From the NCBI RefSeq assembly GCF_019704315.1, contig NZ_AP024597.1, forward strand, positions 1,736,001-1,800,000: 64,000 nucleotides of DNA. Reading direction: 5' to 3'. Made by a program: the position numbers and the translations under genes. Numbering within the stretch: the stretch's first letter is position 1; each line of letters begins with the position of its first letter. The DNA comes from Stygiolobus caldivivus (lineage in GTDB: Archaea; Thermoproteota; Thermoprotei_A; Sulfolobales; Sulfolobaceae). The notes beneath the pieces are model-generated. The model was not told where the DNA came from. It saw nothing but the letters and a program-made list of their open reading frames with translations, and ran no database searches. Of this stretch, positions 38,737 through 46,696 are shown piece by piece.

Positions 38737-39561
38737 TTAAGTTGGACATTCACCCGTAGGATAGGCTTCGGTTATGATATTTTGAATCATGTTAGATGCC
38801 TGGATTATTTGGGTAAAACTGTCCAAGTGTTGATACACGTATTGGGGCGAATAACCTTCTAACGTAGTGGGGTTAACAATAGGAGTATCGACTATATAAG
38901 TCCCGTTAGGGCCCGAAACCAGTATAGCAAAGTTCAGGTGCGGCGGGACTACGTATAGAGCTGCAGGTTTGCCGTAATTACTAACAGTTACATTTACTTC
39001 ATAATGGATTATGGTATTAGCCACCTCAGTTGCATTTGGGACTCCCATAGACTCCAGTTCTTCGACGAGTACCTGCTCCCCGACCGGTATTAGCTGGTCA
39101 GTTGGAATAGGCGTCCCATTATAGGACGCGTTAAGGTATTCGTTATACACATACGCTACATAAAATTCAAGTTCTCCATCCGATTTAAAGCCAGTAAATA
39201 TCAAGCCCGGTATATTTGCCGGTCGGTGATCAGGATCAGAGTAATGGTACTCTACAGAGACATTTCCGTAGTTCTTTATTACATTATATATTGCCCACGA
39301 AGCAGCTGCACCTACAGGACAGCCTAACCATGATTGTTCGACCACTATCACCTTACCGGGAGGAGCATAGTCTTGGTTATTTACTTTTATAAAAGTCCCA
39401 GCAGGTATTGAGGACTGGGGTAATATAGAGTTTGAAGTAGCTGGTTTAGCTAGCTGTGCTGATGAAGTAGAGAGACTACCGTAATAGTGCATGCCCACAA
39501 GTAAAACCGCTATAACTATTACTACCGCAATTACTATTCCAATTAGACCTTTTTTATTCAT
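38737..39561 (-). CDS. DUF929 family membrane-anchored protein
   Basis: This protein has one N-terminal membrane anchor (GLIGIVIAVVIVIAVLLVGM) followed by an extracytoplasmic domain of about 240 residues. VVEQSWLGCPVGAAASWAIY near residue 80 has a single Cys in a thioredoxin-like setting, which is characteristic of DUF929. The start is set at MNKKGL (39561), placing the anchor at the N-terminus; ATG 39573 is also possible. The family is common in Sulfolobales; function is unknown. Confidence 0.8.
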   Translation of the reverse strand: MNKKGLIGIVIAVVIVIAVLLVGMHYYGSLSTSSAQLAKPATSNSILPQSSIPAGTFIKVNNQDYAPPGKVIVVEQSWLGCPVGAAASWAIYNVIKNYGNVSVEYHYSDPDHRPANIPGLIFTGFKSDGELEFYVAYVYNEYLNASYNGTPIPTDQLIPVGEQVLVEELESMGVPNATEVANTIIHYEVNVTVSNYGKPAALYVVPPHLNFAILVSGPNGTYIVDTPIVNPTTLEGYSPQYVYQHLDSFTQIIQASNMIQNIITEAYPTGECPT

Positions 39562-39864
39562 CGATAATATCATGAAATATAGTTTTATAAATTTTATCCT
39601 AAATAAACTTTATAACAAAATTAAGTTAGACCGTAGAATTTAAACTAAACTTTCATAATATCATCTTTATAATATGAATAAGGTATATTAAACAGCACGT
39701 GTTACCTTTAACAGAAGATTTTACTACTGCTTACACAAACGTAGAAAAAATTAATGGGACTATCTTTGACTTTTCAGCCCCGTATACTAAAAACCCAAGC
39801 AAACGTAGAAAATAAGGTCACCTATTAACAGAATGTAGATATATATACTTGAAACTAGAATAGA

Positions 39865-40488
39865 ATGAATATGGGATTCCCATTCTTCGGACAACAACCT
39901 TCATTTGGATCAGCACTCTGCGGGGGATCTATCGGGCTCGGCGGTAAATCAATGACAGTCCCCGTATCATATCCAATAAACATGCAATATGTAGGCGAAC
40001 AAGTGGTGGCATACTTAAACGGAAGAGGGTTCCAAGTAAACCCTATGATAAGCCAAAACATGGCTGTAATCCAAGCTAGACACTCAAGCTTATTCGGTTT
40101 TTTAACAGATTCAAATAAAGCATACACGGTAAGGATATGCCAAGGACCGGGTATGGTAACTATAGAAACCGGTATAGCGAATTGGATCCAAGACTTAATC
40201 CCACTAGCCATGAGTGGGGGCTTCGCCTTTTTCAGTGACGAGATGTTACACAATAAATTGTTGACAATCTTGGGTGCAGGAGGCACAGCTTTCGACGCGT
40301 ACCACGTTTATCAGCAGTATGCTGGCGAAGAACAGTTACTTAATTTCATCGCTCAAATAGTAGCCAGTGCCCCACCTGCACAAGGTGGTATGTATGGGGG
40401 AGGACCATACGGGAATCCAGCAGGTGGGTATAACTACCCAGGTGGAGGAGGCGGTTACCAAGGTGGAGGATATCAGCCACCGTACTGA
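39865..40488 (+). CDS. Hypothetical protein with Gly/Tyr-rich low-complexity tail
   Basis: This protein has 207 residues. The N-terminal 30 residues are Gly/Phe/Ser rich, residues about 35-170 form an ordered mixed domain (VGEQVVAYLNGRGFQVNPMI, NKLLTILGAGGTAFDAYHVY), and the last 35 residues are almost wholly Gly, Tyr, Pro, Asn and Gln (GGYNYPGGGGGYQ). No signal peptide is clear; a semi-hydrophobic stretch lies at DLIPLAMSGGFAFF. I do not recognise a characterised family. Membrane association or a condensate-like tail are both possible. Confidence 0.7.
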   Translation: MNMGFPFFGQQPSFGSALCGGSIGLGGKSMTVPVSYPINMQYVGEQVVAYLNGRGFQVNPMISQNMAVIQARHSSLFGFLTDSNKAYTVRICQGPGMVTIETGIANWIQDLIPLAMSGGFAFFSDEMLHNKLLTILGAGGTAFDAYHVYQQYAGEEQLLNFIAQIVASAPPAQGGMYGGGPYGNPAGGYNYPGGGGGYQGGGYQPPY

Positions 40489-40899
40489 ACAAAACAATTG
40501 AACTAATGGGTCCTACATAAAGTAGAGCTCGTTTTTGACCAGTATAGCACCACAGAAGCCTGTAAACCAGGAAAATTGAAACCTTTTTTATATCGCTTAT
40601 TGTTAGTATGAAGTAAGGACTTTTTATATAGGAGGAAATTCCATTTACAGTCTACAATGAAATACTAATGGGTTCTTACAATTATTCGTTATAATAGTTT
40701 TTATTATTATATTTTTATTAATTTTATATATATGATATTATATTTTTAATGGATTAATTGACCTTTCTTCAAGGGTAGCAATTCCATTATAAGAATATAC
40801 AAAAAGTCTAATTGGGGGGGATTAAGAGACCACGATAAAACGGGGCTTTAAGTTTAAATTCTTTAATTCTTTATTGTCTAAATGGCTGGGACATACAGT
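40489..40899. other. Gene-free AT-rich interval before tRNA-His
   Basis: There are no convincing reading frames. Positions 40680-40760 are nearly pure A/T. TTTAAATTC near 40853, about 45 bp before the tRNA, could be part of its promoter. Nothing else is supported. Confidence 0.5.
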
Positions 40900-40975
40900 G
40901 GCTCGGGTAGCTCAGCCTGGTTAGAGCGACGGGCTGTGGACCCGTAGGTCCCGGGTTCAAGTCCCGGCCCGAGCC
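40900..40975 (+). tRNA. tRNA-His (GUG)
   Basis: The acceptor GCTCGGG pairs with CCCGAGC, with an encoded extra G at the -1 position and C as discriminator, both hallmarks of tRNA-His. The anticodon loop CTGTGGA gives GTG. There is no intron. The second integrase remnant begins 6 bp after the 3' end and points toward it, so this tRNA has also served as an integration target. Confidence 0.94.
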
Positions 40976-40981
40976 CCTTTA

Positions 40982-41152
40982 CTAGGAGGATACCCCAACA
41001 CTCCCAAGATAGTACTCGATTATCTTATCTAAAGGACCTATGTAAGTTTCCCTCGCGTTACCGTCTTGACCCTTCTCTATCTTATACACGTAATACTTCT
41101 TTCCTCTCTGACGTATCTTATATTGCCCAGCTGAGAAAACCTTATAACTCAT
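40982..41152 (-). pseudogene. SSV-type integrase N-terminal remnant, int(N), at tRNA-His
   Basis: The 56-codon frame reads toward the tRNA. YYVYKIEKGQDGNARETYIG followed by PLDKIIEYYL matches the fusellovirus integrase N-terminus and the remnant at 387-623. After the TAG stop at 40982 another frame runs across the tRNA T-arm as PGLEPGT, the expected att-site peptide, so a small shift has closed the original frame. The start is set at 41152 (MSYKVF) by alignment with remnant 1. The catalytic domain is absent. Confidence 0.82.
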
Positions 41153-41236
41153 ATTTAAACTACGCCCCTTTTCCCTCATATAAGCTTAAAAGCACTGGGC
41201 TATTGCTATGTTCAGTCGTGGAGTTGAAAGAAATGG

Positions 41237-41250
41237 CAAAGATTCCTTTG
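41237..41250 (-). promoter_or_regulatory. Palindromic operator-like site upstream of integrase remnant 2
   Basis: On the minus strand CAAAG-GAAT-CTTTG is followed by CCATTTCTTTCAACTCCACG. It is the counterpart of 296-313, with the same centre and following sequence and changed but still complementary arms. It lies 85 bp upstream of the remnant's start. Confidence 0.5.
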
Positions 41251-41357
41251 ATTTGCAAAAAATTGAATTTCGTGTGTCGGCACAGCTTGTAAAAATTGAA
41301 CTGATCACAGTAGGTAGTGGAATTGAATATATGGCCGTTATAAAAATTGTGTAGTTC

Positions 41358-41577
41358 ACGGATCCCTTGCAATTTCAGTTTGTCTTAGTAAAGTGATATT
41401 TTAACTGTTAATCACGTATTAGGTAAAATTAACGGTGAAAAGCTGGTATGACGGGTAACGAGGAGGTTACAACTTTAATTAAATAGAATGTTTAACCAGT
41501 ATTTAGTTATTTATACATAAAATTATCTTAATTTTTTAGGGATATTTCAATTTGCAACGGAGACGTAAACGACCCCG
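41358..41577 (+). repeat. Dispersed non-coding repeat A, copy 3
   Basis: This is the best match to copy 1. Shared blocks are ACGGATCC, TTGCAATTTC, TTTGTCTTA, ATTTTAACTGTTAA, GGTAAAATTAA-like sequence, TTAATTAAATAGAA and TATTTCAATTTG, ending in ACGACCC. It lies between integrase remnant 2 and vapBC. It points away from the remnant, whereas copy 1 points toward its remnant. No coding potential is seen. Confidence 0.7.
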
Positions 41578-41651
41578 TGAAATGCTCAATAATAGTAGGA
41601 ATTCTAACATGAACCATAATCCTTAAATCTTAGTAATTAAATTTACTTACT

Positions 41652-41891
41652 ATGAGAATAAAAGTTACTAGGAACTTTCAGATTACTATACCAGCAGAGG
41701 TCAGGGAAAAACTTAACATAAGGGAAGGCGAATACGTTGATATGACCGTTGATGAGAAAGAGGGGGTAATAATCGTTAGGCCTTATCGTAGAAAGTGGAC
41801 TACTGTGACGCTAGGTAGGAGGATAAGCCAAGAGGAAATTGATAAGACTATAGAGGAGGTCGTAAAGGATTTCACGAAGAATTATAGTTGA
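41652..41891 (+). CDS. vapB: VapB-type (AbrB/SpoVT fold) antitoxin
   Basis: This 79-residue protein has the swapped-hairpin AbrB domain at the N-terminus (VTRNFQITIPAEVREKLNIR, GEYVDM, GVIIVRPYR) and a charged helical C-terminal tail that would wrap the toxin. It binds its own promoter and neutralises the adjacent PIN-domain RNase in known VapBC pairs. It overlaps the toxin frame. The pair sits beside an integrase remnant and between two repeat A copies. Confidence 0.92.
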   Translation: MRIKVTRNFQITIPAEVREKLNIREGEYVDMTVDEKEGVIIVRPYRRKWTTVTLGRRISQEEIDKTIEEVVKDFTKNYS

Positions 41892-42267
41892 TACAAACGT
41901 CTTAGTGTATTCGACTTTCGAGGACGCCGAAAGACACGAAGAGGCCATCAAGATTTTAACTGAAAACGAGGTGATAATCCCACAAATAGTAGTTTATGAG
42001 TACATATGGGTTTTGGCTAAATTAACGAATAACGTTGACTTAGTTAATCAAAAGCTGGAGGAGCTTAAGGATTTTGAGGTAGTTAAGGAAGAATTAGAAG
42101 ACATAATAAAGGGAGTCGAGATGTTAAAAAAGGACAATAGGCAGTTAAGGATGCTAAACGACTATATAATCCTTGCAATAGCTAAAAGGCTTAATGTTGG
42201 ACTTGCGACTTATGACACTGAACTAGCGAAAGCTGGATTTAGAAACGGTATAAATATTTACTCCTAA
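41869..42267 (+). CDS. vapC: VapC-type PIN-domain toxin, likely ATT start
   Basis: PIN RNase acidic residues are Asp in IIVDTNVLVYS, Glu in YEYIWVLAK, Asp in MLNDYIILAIA and Asp in ATYDTELA. The first ordinary start is the GTG at 41905, but that would delete the first catalytic Asp. The frame is open only back to 41866 and contains no ATG, GTG or TTG. ATT at 41869 gives M-SRRIIVDTN, a normal VapC N-terminus, with GAGGAGGT 8 nt upstream. It overlaps vapB by 23 bp. A frameshift from vapB into vapC is the alternative. Confidence 0.8.
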   Translation: MSRRIIVDTNVLVYSTFEDAERHEEAIKILTENEVIIPQIVVYEYIWVLAKLTNNVDLVNQKLEELKDFEVVKEELEDIIKGVEMLKKDNRQLRMLNDYIILAIAKRLNVGLATYDTELAKAGFRNGINIYS

Positions 42268-42433
42268 CATACTCTTAATAAACGTAAGAAGTTATTTACC
42301 GGGTCTAATTCTTAGTATTTGTTCAGGTAAAGTCTATTATATTTCTATGAGTTATATCTTTTATTATTCAGAAAGATTAGTAAATGAAAGCAACAATTGA
42401 TAGTAATGGGAAGGAGACTGTGTGTAGTTGTTT

Positions 42434-42500
42434 ATGATTTCTATTTGTCCCAGTAAGATGGTATATTAACTGTTAATTATGCCTGAGTAATGTTAATTAT
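42434..42500 (+). repeat. Dispersed non-coding repeat A, copy 4 (5' part only)
   Basis: GATTTCTATTTGTCCCAGTA and GGTATATTAACTGTTAATTA match the 5' third of copies 1 and 3. The 3' half is missing. It lies downstream of vapC in the same orientation as copy 3, so vapBC is bracketed by direct repeats. The rest of 42268-42740 is gene-free. Confidence 0.55.
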
Positions 42501-42635
42501 GTAACGTTTTACCTAAAGTCCTCAGGTCTACATGTTATTACCAATTAGACCCTTAATATTACATAATTTGTTAATGGAGCCCTCAAATTTTTATATGTTC
42601 AAAATAAAGTGGAGTGTAAATGTTCAATTATATTG

Positions 42636-42726
42636 TTAATGTATAAAGGACAAAAATTATATCCCTATTATGATAAACAAGACCTTCAGCATATATGGGC
42701 ATAGACCTTGAAGACATAACTAAGTC
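42636..42726 (+). repeat. Dispersed repeat B, copy 1
   Basis: The block runs GTATAAAGGACAAAAATTAT, ATCCCTATTATGATAAACAA, GACCTTCAGCATAT, GGGCATAGACCTTG, then ACATAACTAAG. It aligns with 49519-49630 and 63722-63823. It lacks the second half of the hairpin seen in the other two copies. The closest gene is coaBC, convergent, 15 bp away. Confidence 0.65.
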
Positions 42727-42740
42727 CAATATTATCATCT

Positions 42741-43976
42741 TTACTGCGTCTTCCGAACGGTATATTCTTCTTTAATTTTATCTAGTAAATATCGTGCTAT
42801 TATGGTCTTATAATTTTTATCTAATTTTTCTACTTTATCATCACTACCTATTATGAATACCTCATTGTATTCAGACGAAAAAGCTATGTCTTTCCTCCGC
42901 GCATTGTTAGCTATTATTAGGTCAAACTTATGTCTTTCTTTCTTCTGCTTAGCCTTCATTATGAGCTCATCATCACTGTTAGCCGTCTCTGCAGCGAACC
43001 CTACTAGGAACACGTTATATTTCCTTATCACTGACGAGATCTTCGGGGTCTTTTCCAGTTTTATTTCAGGTACTTCAGTATGGCTGTCAATTTTACTCTC
43101 CGCAGTCCTTATAGGCCTAAAATCCGCCGGCGCTCCTGCTAGTACTACTATATCGTAACCGGTCTTTACTAGCTTTTCTACTTCATTAGCCATTTCAGCT
43201 GTAGTAGTCACCTCTACGGTCTTAACATACGGTCTATGATGGGTTGACAGCGGACCGTGGACTAGTACTACATCGGCACCCCTAAAGTGGGCTTCGTTAG
43301 CAATGTCTACACCCATAGTACCGCTACTAGGGTTGGAAATAAACCTTACTGGGTCTATGAACTCTCTCGTAGGACCTGCTGTAACCACGACCTTGAGACC
43401 GCTTAAGTCTCTTCCCCTTAATAGATAAGCCACTATGTATTGTGTAAGGTATTCTACATCTGGGTAATGGGCTAAGTCCTTTACGATCATCGGTTCCACG
43501 ACCTCTACCCCTATAGCCCTTAGCTTCTCTACATTTTCCCTTATTTGAGGAGAGCTATACATAGGGAGGTGCATAGCTGGCACTACAATCACTTTTTTAG
43601 CCATACCTATGAAGTTCAGTGCTGTTAAGGGTACAGATGTATCAGCGATCCCGTTGGCTATTTTTGAGATTGTGTTCGCCGTAGCTGGTGCTACTATTAG
43701 CGCGTCATAGTCTTCTGCCAGACTAACGTGCTCTATTTCACCCCCTATTTCAGTAACTACTTCCTCTCCAGTAGCCCAATGGAACATGGTGGGGGAGATT
43801 AGCTTAGTGGCGTCTGGACTCATTATCACTTTAACCTCTGCTCCCCGCCTCATTAGGCTTCTGGCTAAGTCTAAAGACTTGTAGATCGAGACACTCCCGG
43901 TTACACCAAGTAGGAGCTTCTTACCTTTTAATTCATCGGACATTTCCCCGATAATCCTTTTTGATGGGTGTACCAT
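42741..43976 (-). CDS. coaBC: Bifunctional phosphopantothenoylcysteine decarboxylase/phosphopantothenate-cysteine ligase
   Basis: This protein carries two consecutive steps of coenzyme A synthesis. The N-terminal flavoprotein CoaC domain shows GVTGSVSIYKSLDLA, the active-site His in TMFHWATGEEV and APATANTISKIANGIAD. The C-terminal CoaB ligase domain starts VVTAGPTREFIDPVRFISN, followed by GFAAET and NNARRKDIAF. The N-terminus MVHPSKRIIG matches archaeal homologues and supports the 43976 start. At 411 residues it is normal. Confidence 0.95.
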   Translation of the reverse strand: MVHPSKRIIGEMSDELKGKKLLLGVTGSVSIYKSLDLARSLMRRGAEVKVIMSPDATKLISPTMFHWATGEEVVTEIGGEIEHVSLAEDYDALIVAPATANTISKIANGIADTSVPLTALNFIGMAKKVIVVPAMHLPMYSSPQIRENVEKLRAIGVEVVEPMIVKDLAHYPDVEYLTQYIVAYLLRGRDLSGLKVVVTAGPTREFIDPVRFISNPSSGTMGVDIANEAHFRGADVVLVHGPLSTHHRPYVKTVEVTTTAEMANEVEKLVKTGYDIVVLAGAPADFRPIRTAESKIDSHTEVPEIKLEKTPKISSVIRKYNVFLVGFAAETANSDDELIMKAKQKKERHKFDLIIANNARRKDIAFSSEYNEVFIIGSDDKVEKLDKNYKTIIARYLLDKIKEEYTVRKTQ

Positions 43977-44021
43977 TCACTGTCAGACATAAATTTAAAC
44001 TTCGAATAAAAACCTTATACT

Positions 44022-44525
44022 ATGGAGTTTGCCGAGACGAAGAAATACGGGGCATTTGTCGTAAGGTTAGCCAGGATGACTGATATTGACCAAATTGTGA
44101 AGATCAACAGGCTGGCGTTACCGGAAAATTACCCCTATTATTTTTTTGTGGAGCACCTTAAGGAGTATGGTGCAGCTTTTTATGTCGCAGATATTAACGG
44201 GGAAGTAGTAGGGTATATAATGCCTAGGATAGAGTGGGGGTTTAGTAATATTAAACAAGTGCCCAGCTTGGTGAAGAAAGGGCATGTGGTCTCAATTGCC
44301 GTATTAGAAAATTTCAGGAAAATGGGTATTGGTACTGCACTTCTAGAAAACTCTATGAAAGCTATGAAAGGAGTGTATGAAGCAGAAGAAGTATACCTTG
44401 AAGTGAGAGTATCTAATTCCCCTGCTATATCTCTTTATAAAAAACTGGGGTTCTCCGAGGTCAAAGTGTTAAGACACTATTATGCTGATGGTGAAGATGC
44501 GTATCTAATGGCTCGTCCTCTCTAG
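44022..44525 (+). CDS. N-terminal (alpha) acetyltransferase, Ard1/RimI type
   Basis: This is a 167-residue GNAT enzyme. ENYPYYFFVEHLKEYGAAFY and EWGFSNIK are hallmarks of the Sulfolobus Ard1 protein, which acetylates N-termini of many proteins. The acetyl-CoA loop is VLENFRKMGIGTALL (R/QxxGxG/A), and VRVSNSPAISLYKKLGF completes the fold. It is divergent from coaBC and overlaps the convergent phosphoesterase by 21 bp. Confidence 0.94.
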   Translation: MEFAETKKYGAFVVRLARMTDIDQIVKINRLALPENYPYYFFVEHLKEYGAAFYVADINGEVVGYIMPRIEWGFSNIKQVPSLVKKGHVVSIAVLENFRKMGIGTALLENSMKAMKGVYEAEEVYLEVRVSNSPAISLYKKLGFSEVKVLRHYYADGEDAYLMARPL

Positions 44526-44975
44526 TTCTACCCTACTATCATGGGTATTGAAAATGACGTAGTAACCTAACTCCATACTACCAACTGAAATAACTCTTGT
44601 CCTCCCAATACTGTATTCTTTTTGGACTCTGCTATGTCCATGGATAACTATTTCTGGTGATTCTGCTAAGATTTTAGCCTTTACAAACCGAGATCCAGTA
44701 GGGGAGTCGGGTGGAAAATGTGTTATCACTATTTTTGACGAAAAGTCAATAGAAAATACATTAAGAAAAGAACTAGCTATTAATTTGTTCATCTTCCTTA
44801 GGTACTTTTGAGTTGTTACTGTATCCATTTCTCCGAGTATTCCGTAATAGTTAGAAATGTATTGAGGGCATTCAATGTCTCCTAACCCTACGACGAAGTC
44901 CACGTTAAGCGAGTTAAGGAACTCTATCACACCCTCTCTGCATGGCGTTGAAGTAATTAAGACCATTTTTGTCAT
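44505..44975 (-). CDS. Calcineurin-like metallophosphoesterase
   Basis: This protein has about 156 residues from ATG 44975 (44966 also possible). Metal-binding motifs are VVGLGDIE (GD), GILGEMDT (in the GNHD position but lacking the Asn-His), THFPP and IHGHSRV (GHxH-like). It belongs to the short YfcE/MJ0936-type phosphodiesterases. The altered GNHD site weakens the activity call. It is the last gene of the CitG operon, overlapping it by about 60 bp. Confidence 0.78.
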   Translation of the reverse strand: MTKMVLITSTPCREGVIEFLNSLNVDFVVGLGDIECPQYISNYYGILGEMDTVTTQKYLRKMNKLIASSFLNVFSIDFSSKIVITHFPPDSPTGSRFVKAKILAESPEIVIHGHSRVQKEYSIGRTRVISVGSMELGYYVIFNTHDSRVELERTSH

Positions 44976-45813
44976 ACCATTCACCCAGTTTATAAAGTGC
45001 AATACCGACAGCTACTATATCAGCTGTTGACCCCGGGTTATATCCGTTTTTTAAAAGAAAGCGGTCCAATTCATTGACGAGTTTAGGCTCTCCTAACGCT
45101 TCACAAGACATTTTGGAAACCGTTATAGCTGCCCTACCCCCATGTTTTCTCCAGATCAGACCGTCTGGGATTTGACATAGGACTGATAAAAAACCTTCCA
45201 CCACTCCTCTTTCTATCCCTAACTGCTTAATTTTATTGAGGACTAACCTAGAATATTTATAGTCTTCCATCATGTTCTTTATGGAACTGTCTGTAGCGGA
45301 ATGTAGTAAGACTTCATATAAGGAAAACTTCCCCATTGCTTTATAGTCAAAATCGTTATTTATCTCCCCTAGATAGCTTGGGGTAAGTGTCTGCAACGAT
45401 TTTGAAAAATACATGGAGTCGACCTGATCCAGACCCCTTATAGTTTCTGAGGCTTTCCTGAGTGCATCGTCTAGAGACCGGGAAATAGAGGAATAGGCTA
45501 AGGGTACCATTTGAATAAATGTGCCTAGAATAGCAAAATTTATACCTAATTCTTGGCTCTTCACCACAGCCTTATAGAGGGAATCAAATAGAGGCCTCTC
45601 TCTCCTAAGTCCCCTCTTACAAAGTTCTTTATAGTAGTCCTTTGCTGTTAACGCTGAAAGTACCAAGTCCCTGAAGGTAACAGCAGGGATATCCCTCCAC
45701 CTAGAGGCGTTTCCAGGCTTATTATGTAATGACTCTTCCACAGTGGAATAAGAAAGGATAAAAGATATAGAGTTACAAAACTCTTCTAATATAACCTGGG
45801 ACATCCCTATCAC
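44914..45813 (-). CDS. CitG/MdcB-like triphosphoribosyl-dephospho-CoA synthase family protein
   Basis: This is a 299-residue helical protein. Family landmarks are NKPGNASRWRD near the N-terminus, FAILGTFIQMVPLA, LHSATDSSIKN, DGLIWRKHGGRAA and the C-terminal NPGSTADIVAVGIALY. Bacterial CitG/MdcB moves the triphosphoribosyl group of ATP onto dephospho-CoA to build the prosthetic group of citrate or malonate decarboxylase carrier proteins; no such enzyme is seen here. Archaeal members may act on a different acceptor. It overlaps the nucleotidyltransferase gene upstream by 41 bp (start 45804 also possible). Confidence 0.85.
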   Translation of the reverse strand: MIGMSQVILEEFCNSISFILSYSTVEESLHNKPGNASRWRDIPAVTFRDLVLSALTAKDYYKELCKRGLRRERPLFDSLYKAVVKSQELGINFAILGTFIQMVPLAYSSISRSLDDALRKASETIRGLDQVDSMYFSKSLQTLTPSYLGEINNDFDYKAMGKFSLYEVLLHSATDSSIKNMMEDYKYSRLVLNKIKQLGIERGVVEGFLSVLCQIPDGLIWRKHGGRAAITVSKMSCEALGEPKLVNELDRFLLKNGYNPGSTADIVAVGIALYKLGEWYDKNGLNYFNAMQRGCDRVP

Positions 45814-46696
45814 CCACTACTATAATAGGTCTCTCACATTCAACTAACATACCTTTAGCTTCAATCTTCCTTGAACTAAAGAGTAGTGCCGAATATATTC
45901 CTTCATAAGATACAAGTATTTTGGGCCTTAATTTAGTTTCGCCTGAGAGTATGTTAACATTATACAAGGGGACCTCAGAGGGGTAAAACAAGGCCTTACA
46001 GTCACCGCTCTCTAATTCTGCTTTTATAGTTATCTCTCCCCTCCTCTTACATACGTCTTTGCAAGGCCTTTGAGGTCTCGGATCTACAAAGAGAATAGAA
46101 AACTTAACTCCTTTTATTAAACCTCTCATCCTCTTATCGTAAAGTTGCCTAGAATGGTCTATACTTAGCCCGTAGTTGCGCGAGGTCTCTATGACCCATT
46201 CCTTGTCTTCTTCAAAGCCGTTAAAGTTGCTCATTACATCTAGGGCGTTTTTACAGCCGTATACTACCACATCAAGGTCTGATTTGCTGTGGTTAATCCC
46301 AACTAAGAGGCTCCCGGTTACCCCCACCTCAGTAACTCCTAGGGCAGTATAGACATCTAAAAAAATAGCTTCTTGCATAGACTTAGGAGATCGGCGGATT
46401 AGTTCCGTGACTTTCTCTTCGGGTTTTAAATGCTTAAACACTCTGGAGAGCTTTAATATAGGAAACGTCACGCCGTTACAAGGTTCCATAGAAAATTCTT
46501 GGTTAAGTCTAACCATGTTCTTTACACCGTAGTATTTTAGCACCCTTTCGTAACCCCTCCATAGCCCTTTCCCCGTGTAGGTATATTTTAACATCGCGTA
46601 GACGTAACCGTAAGGGTTAACGTTTGAGTACACTAGGTATATATCCCAGTCCTTATCCACTAAAACGTCCTTATCAAGGAAATAACCTCTTCCCAT
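45773..46696 (-). CDS. Nucleotidyltransferase (Pol-beta-like) of the CitG operon
   Basis: In this 307-residue protein the central GVTGSLLVGINHSKSDLDVV near residue 130 is the nucleotidyltransferase signature (GS then DxD). An N-terminal region of about 120 residues of unknown fold precedes it. Residues about 205-220 contain Cys and Arg (RPCKDVCKRRG). In bacteria CitX, an unrelated nucleotidyltransferase, attaches the CitG product to its carrier protein. Pairing a different nucleotidyltransferase with a CitG homologue here suggests an analogous step, which is inference. Confidence 0.78.
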   Translation of the reverse strand: MGRGYFLDKDVLVDKDWDIYLVYSNVNPYGYVYAMLKYTYTGKGLWRGYERVLKYYGVKNMVRLNQEFSMEPCNGVTFPILKLSRVFKHLKPEEKVTELIRRSPKSMQEAIFLDVYTALGVTEVGVTGSLLVGINHSKSDLDVVVYGCKNALDVMSNFNGFEEDKEWVIETSRNYGLSIDHSRQLYDKRMRGLIKGVKFSILFVDPRPQRPCKDVCKRRGEITIKAELESGDCKALFYPSEVPLYNVNILSGETKLRPKILVSYEGIYSALLFSSRKIEAKGMLVECERPIIVVGDRDVPGYIRRVL

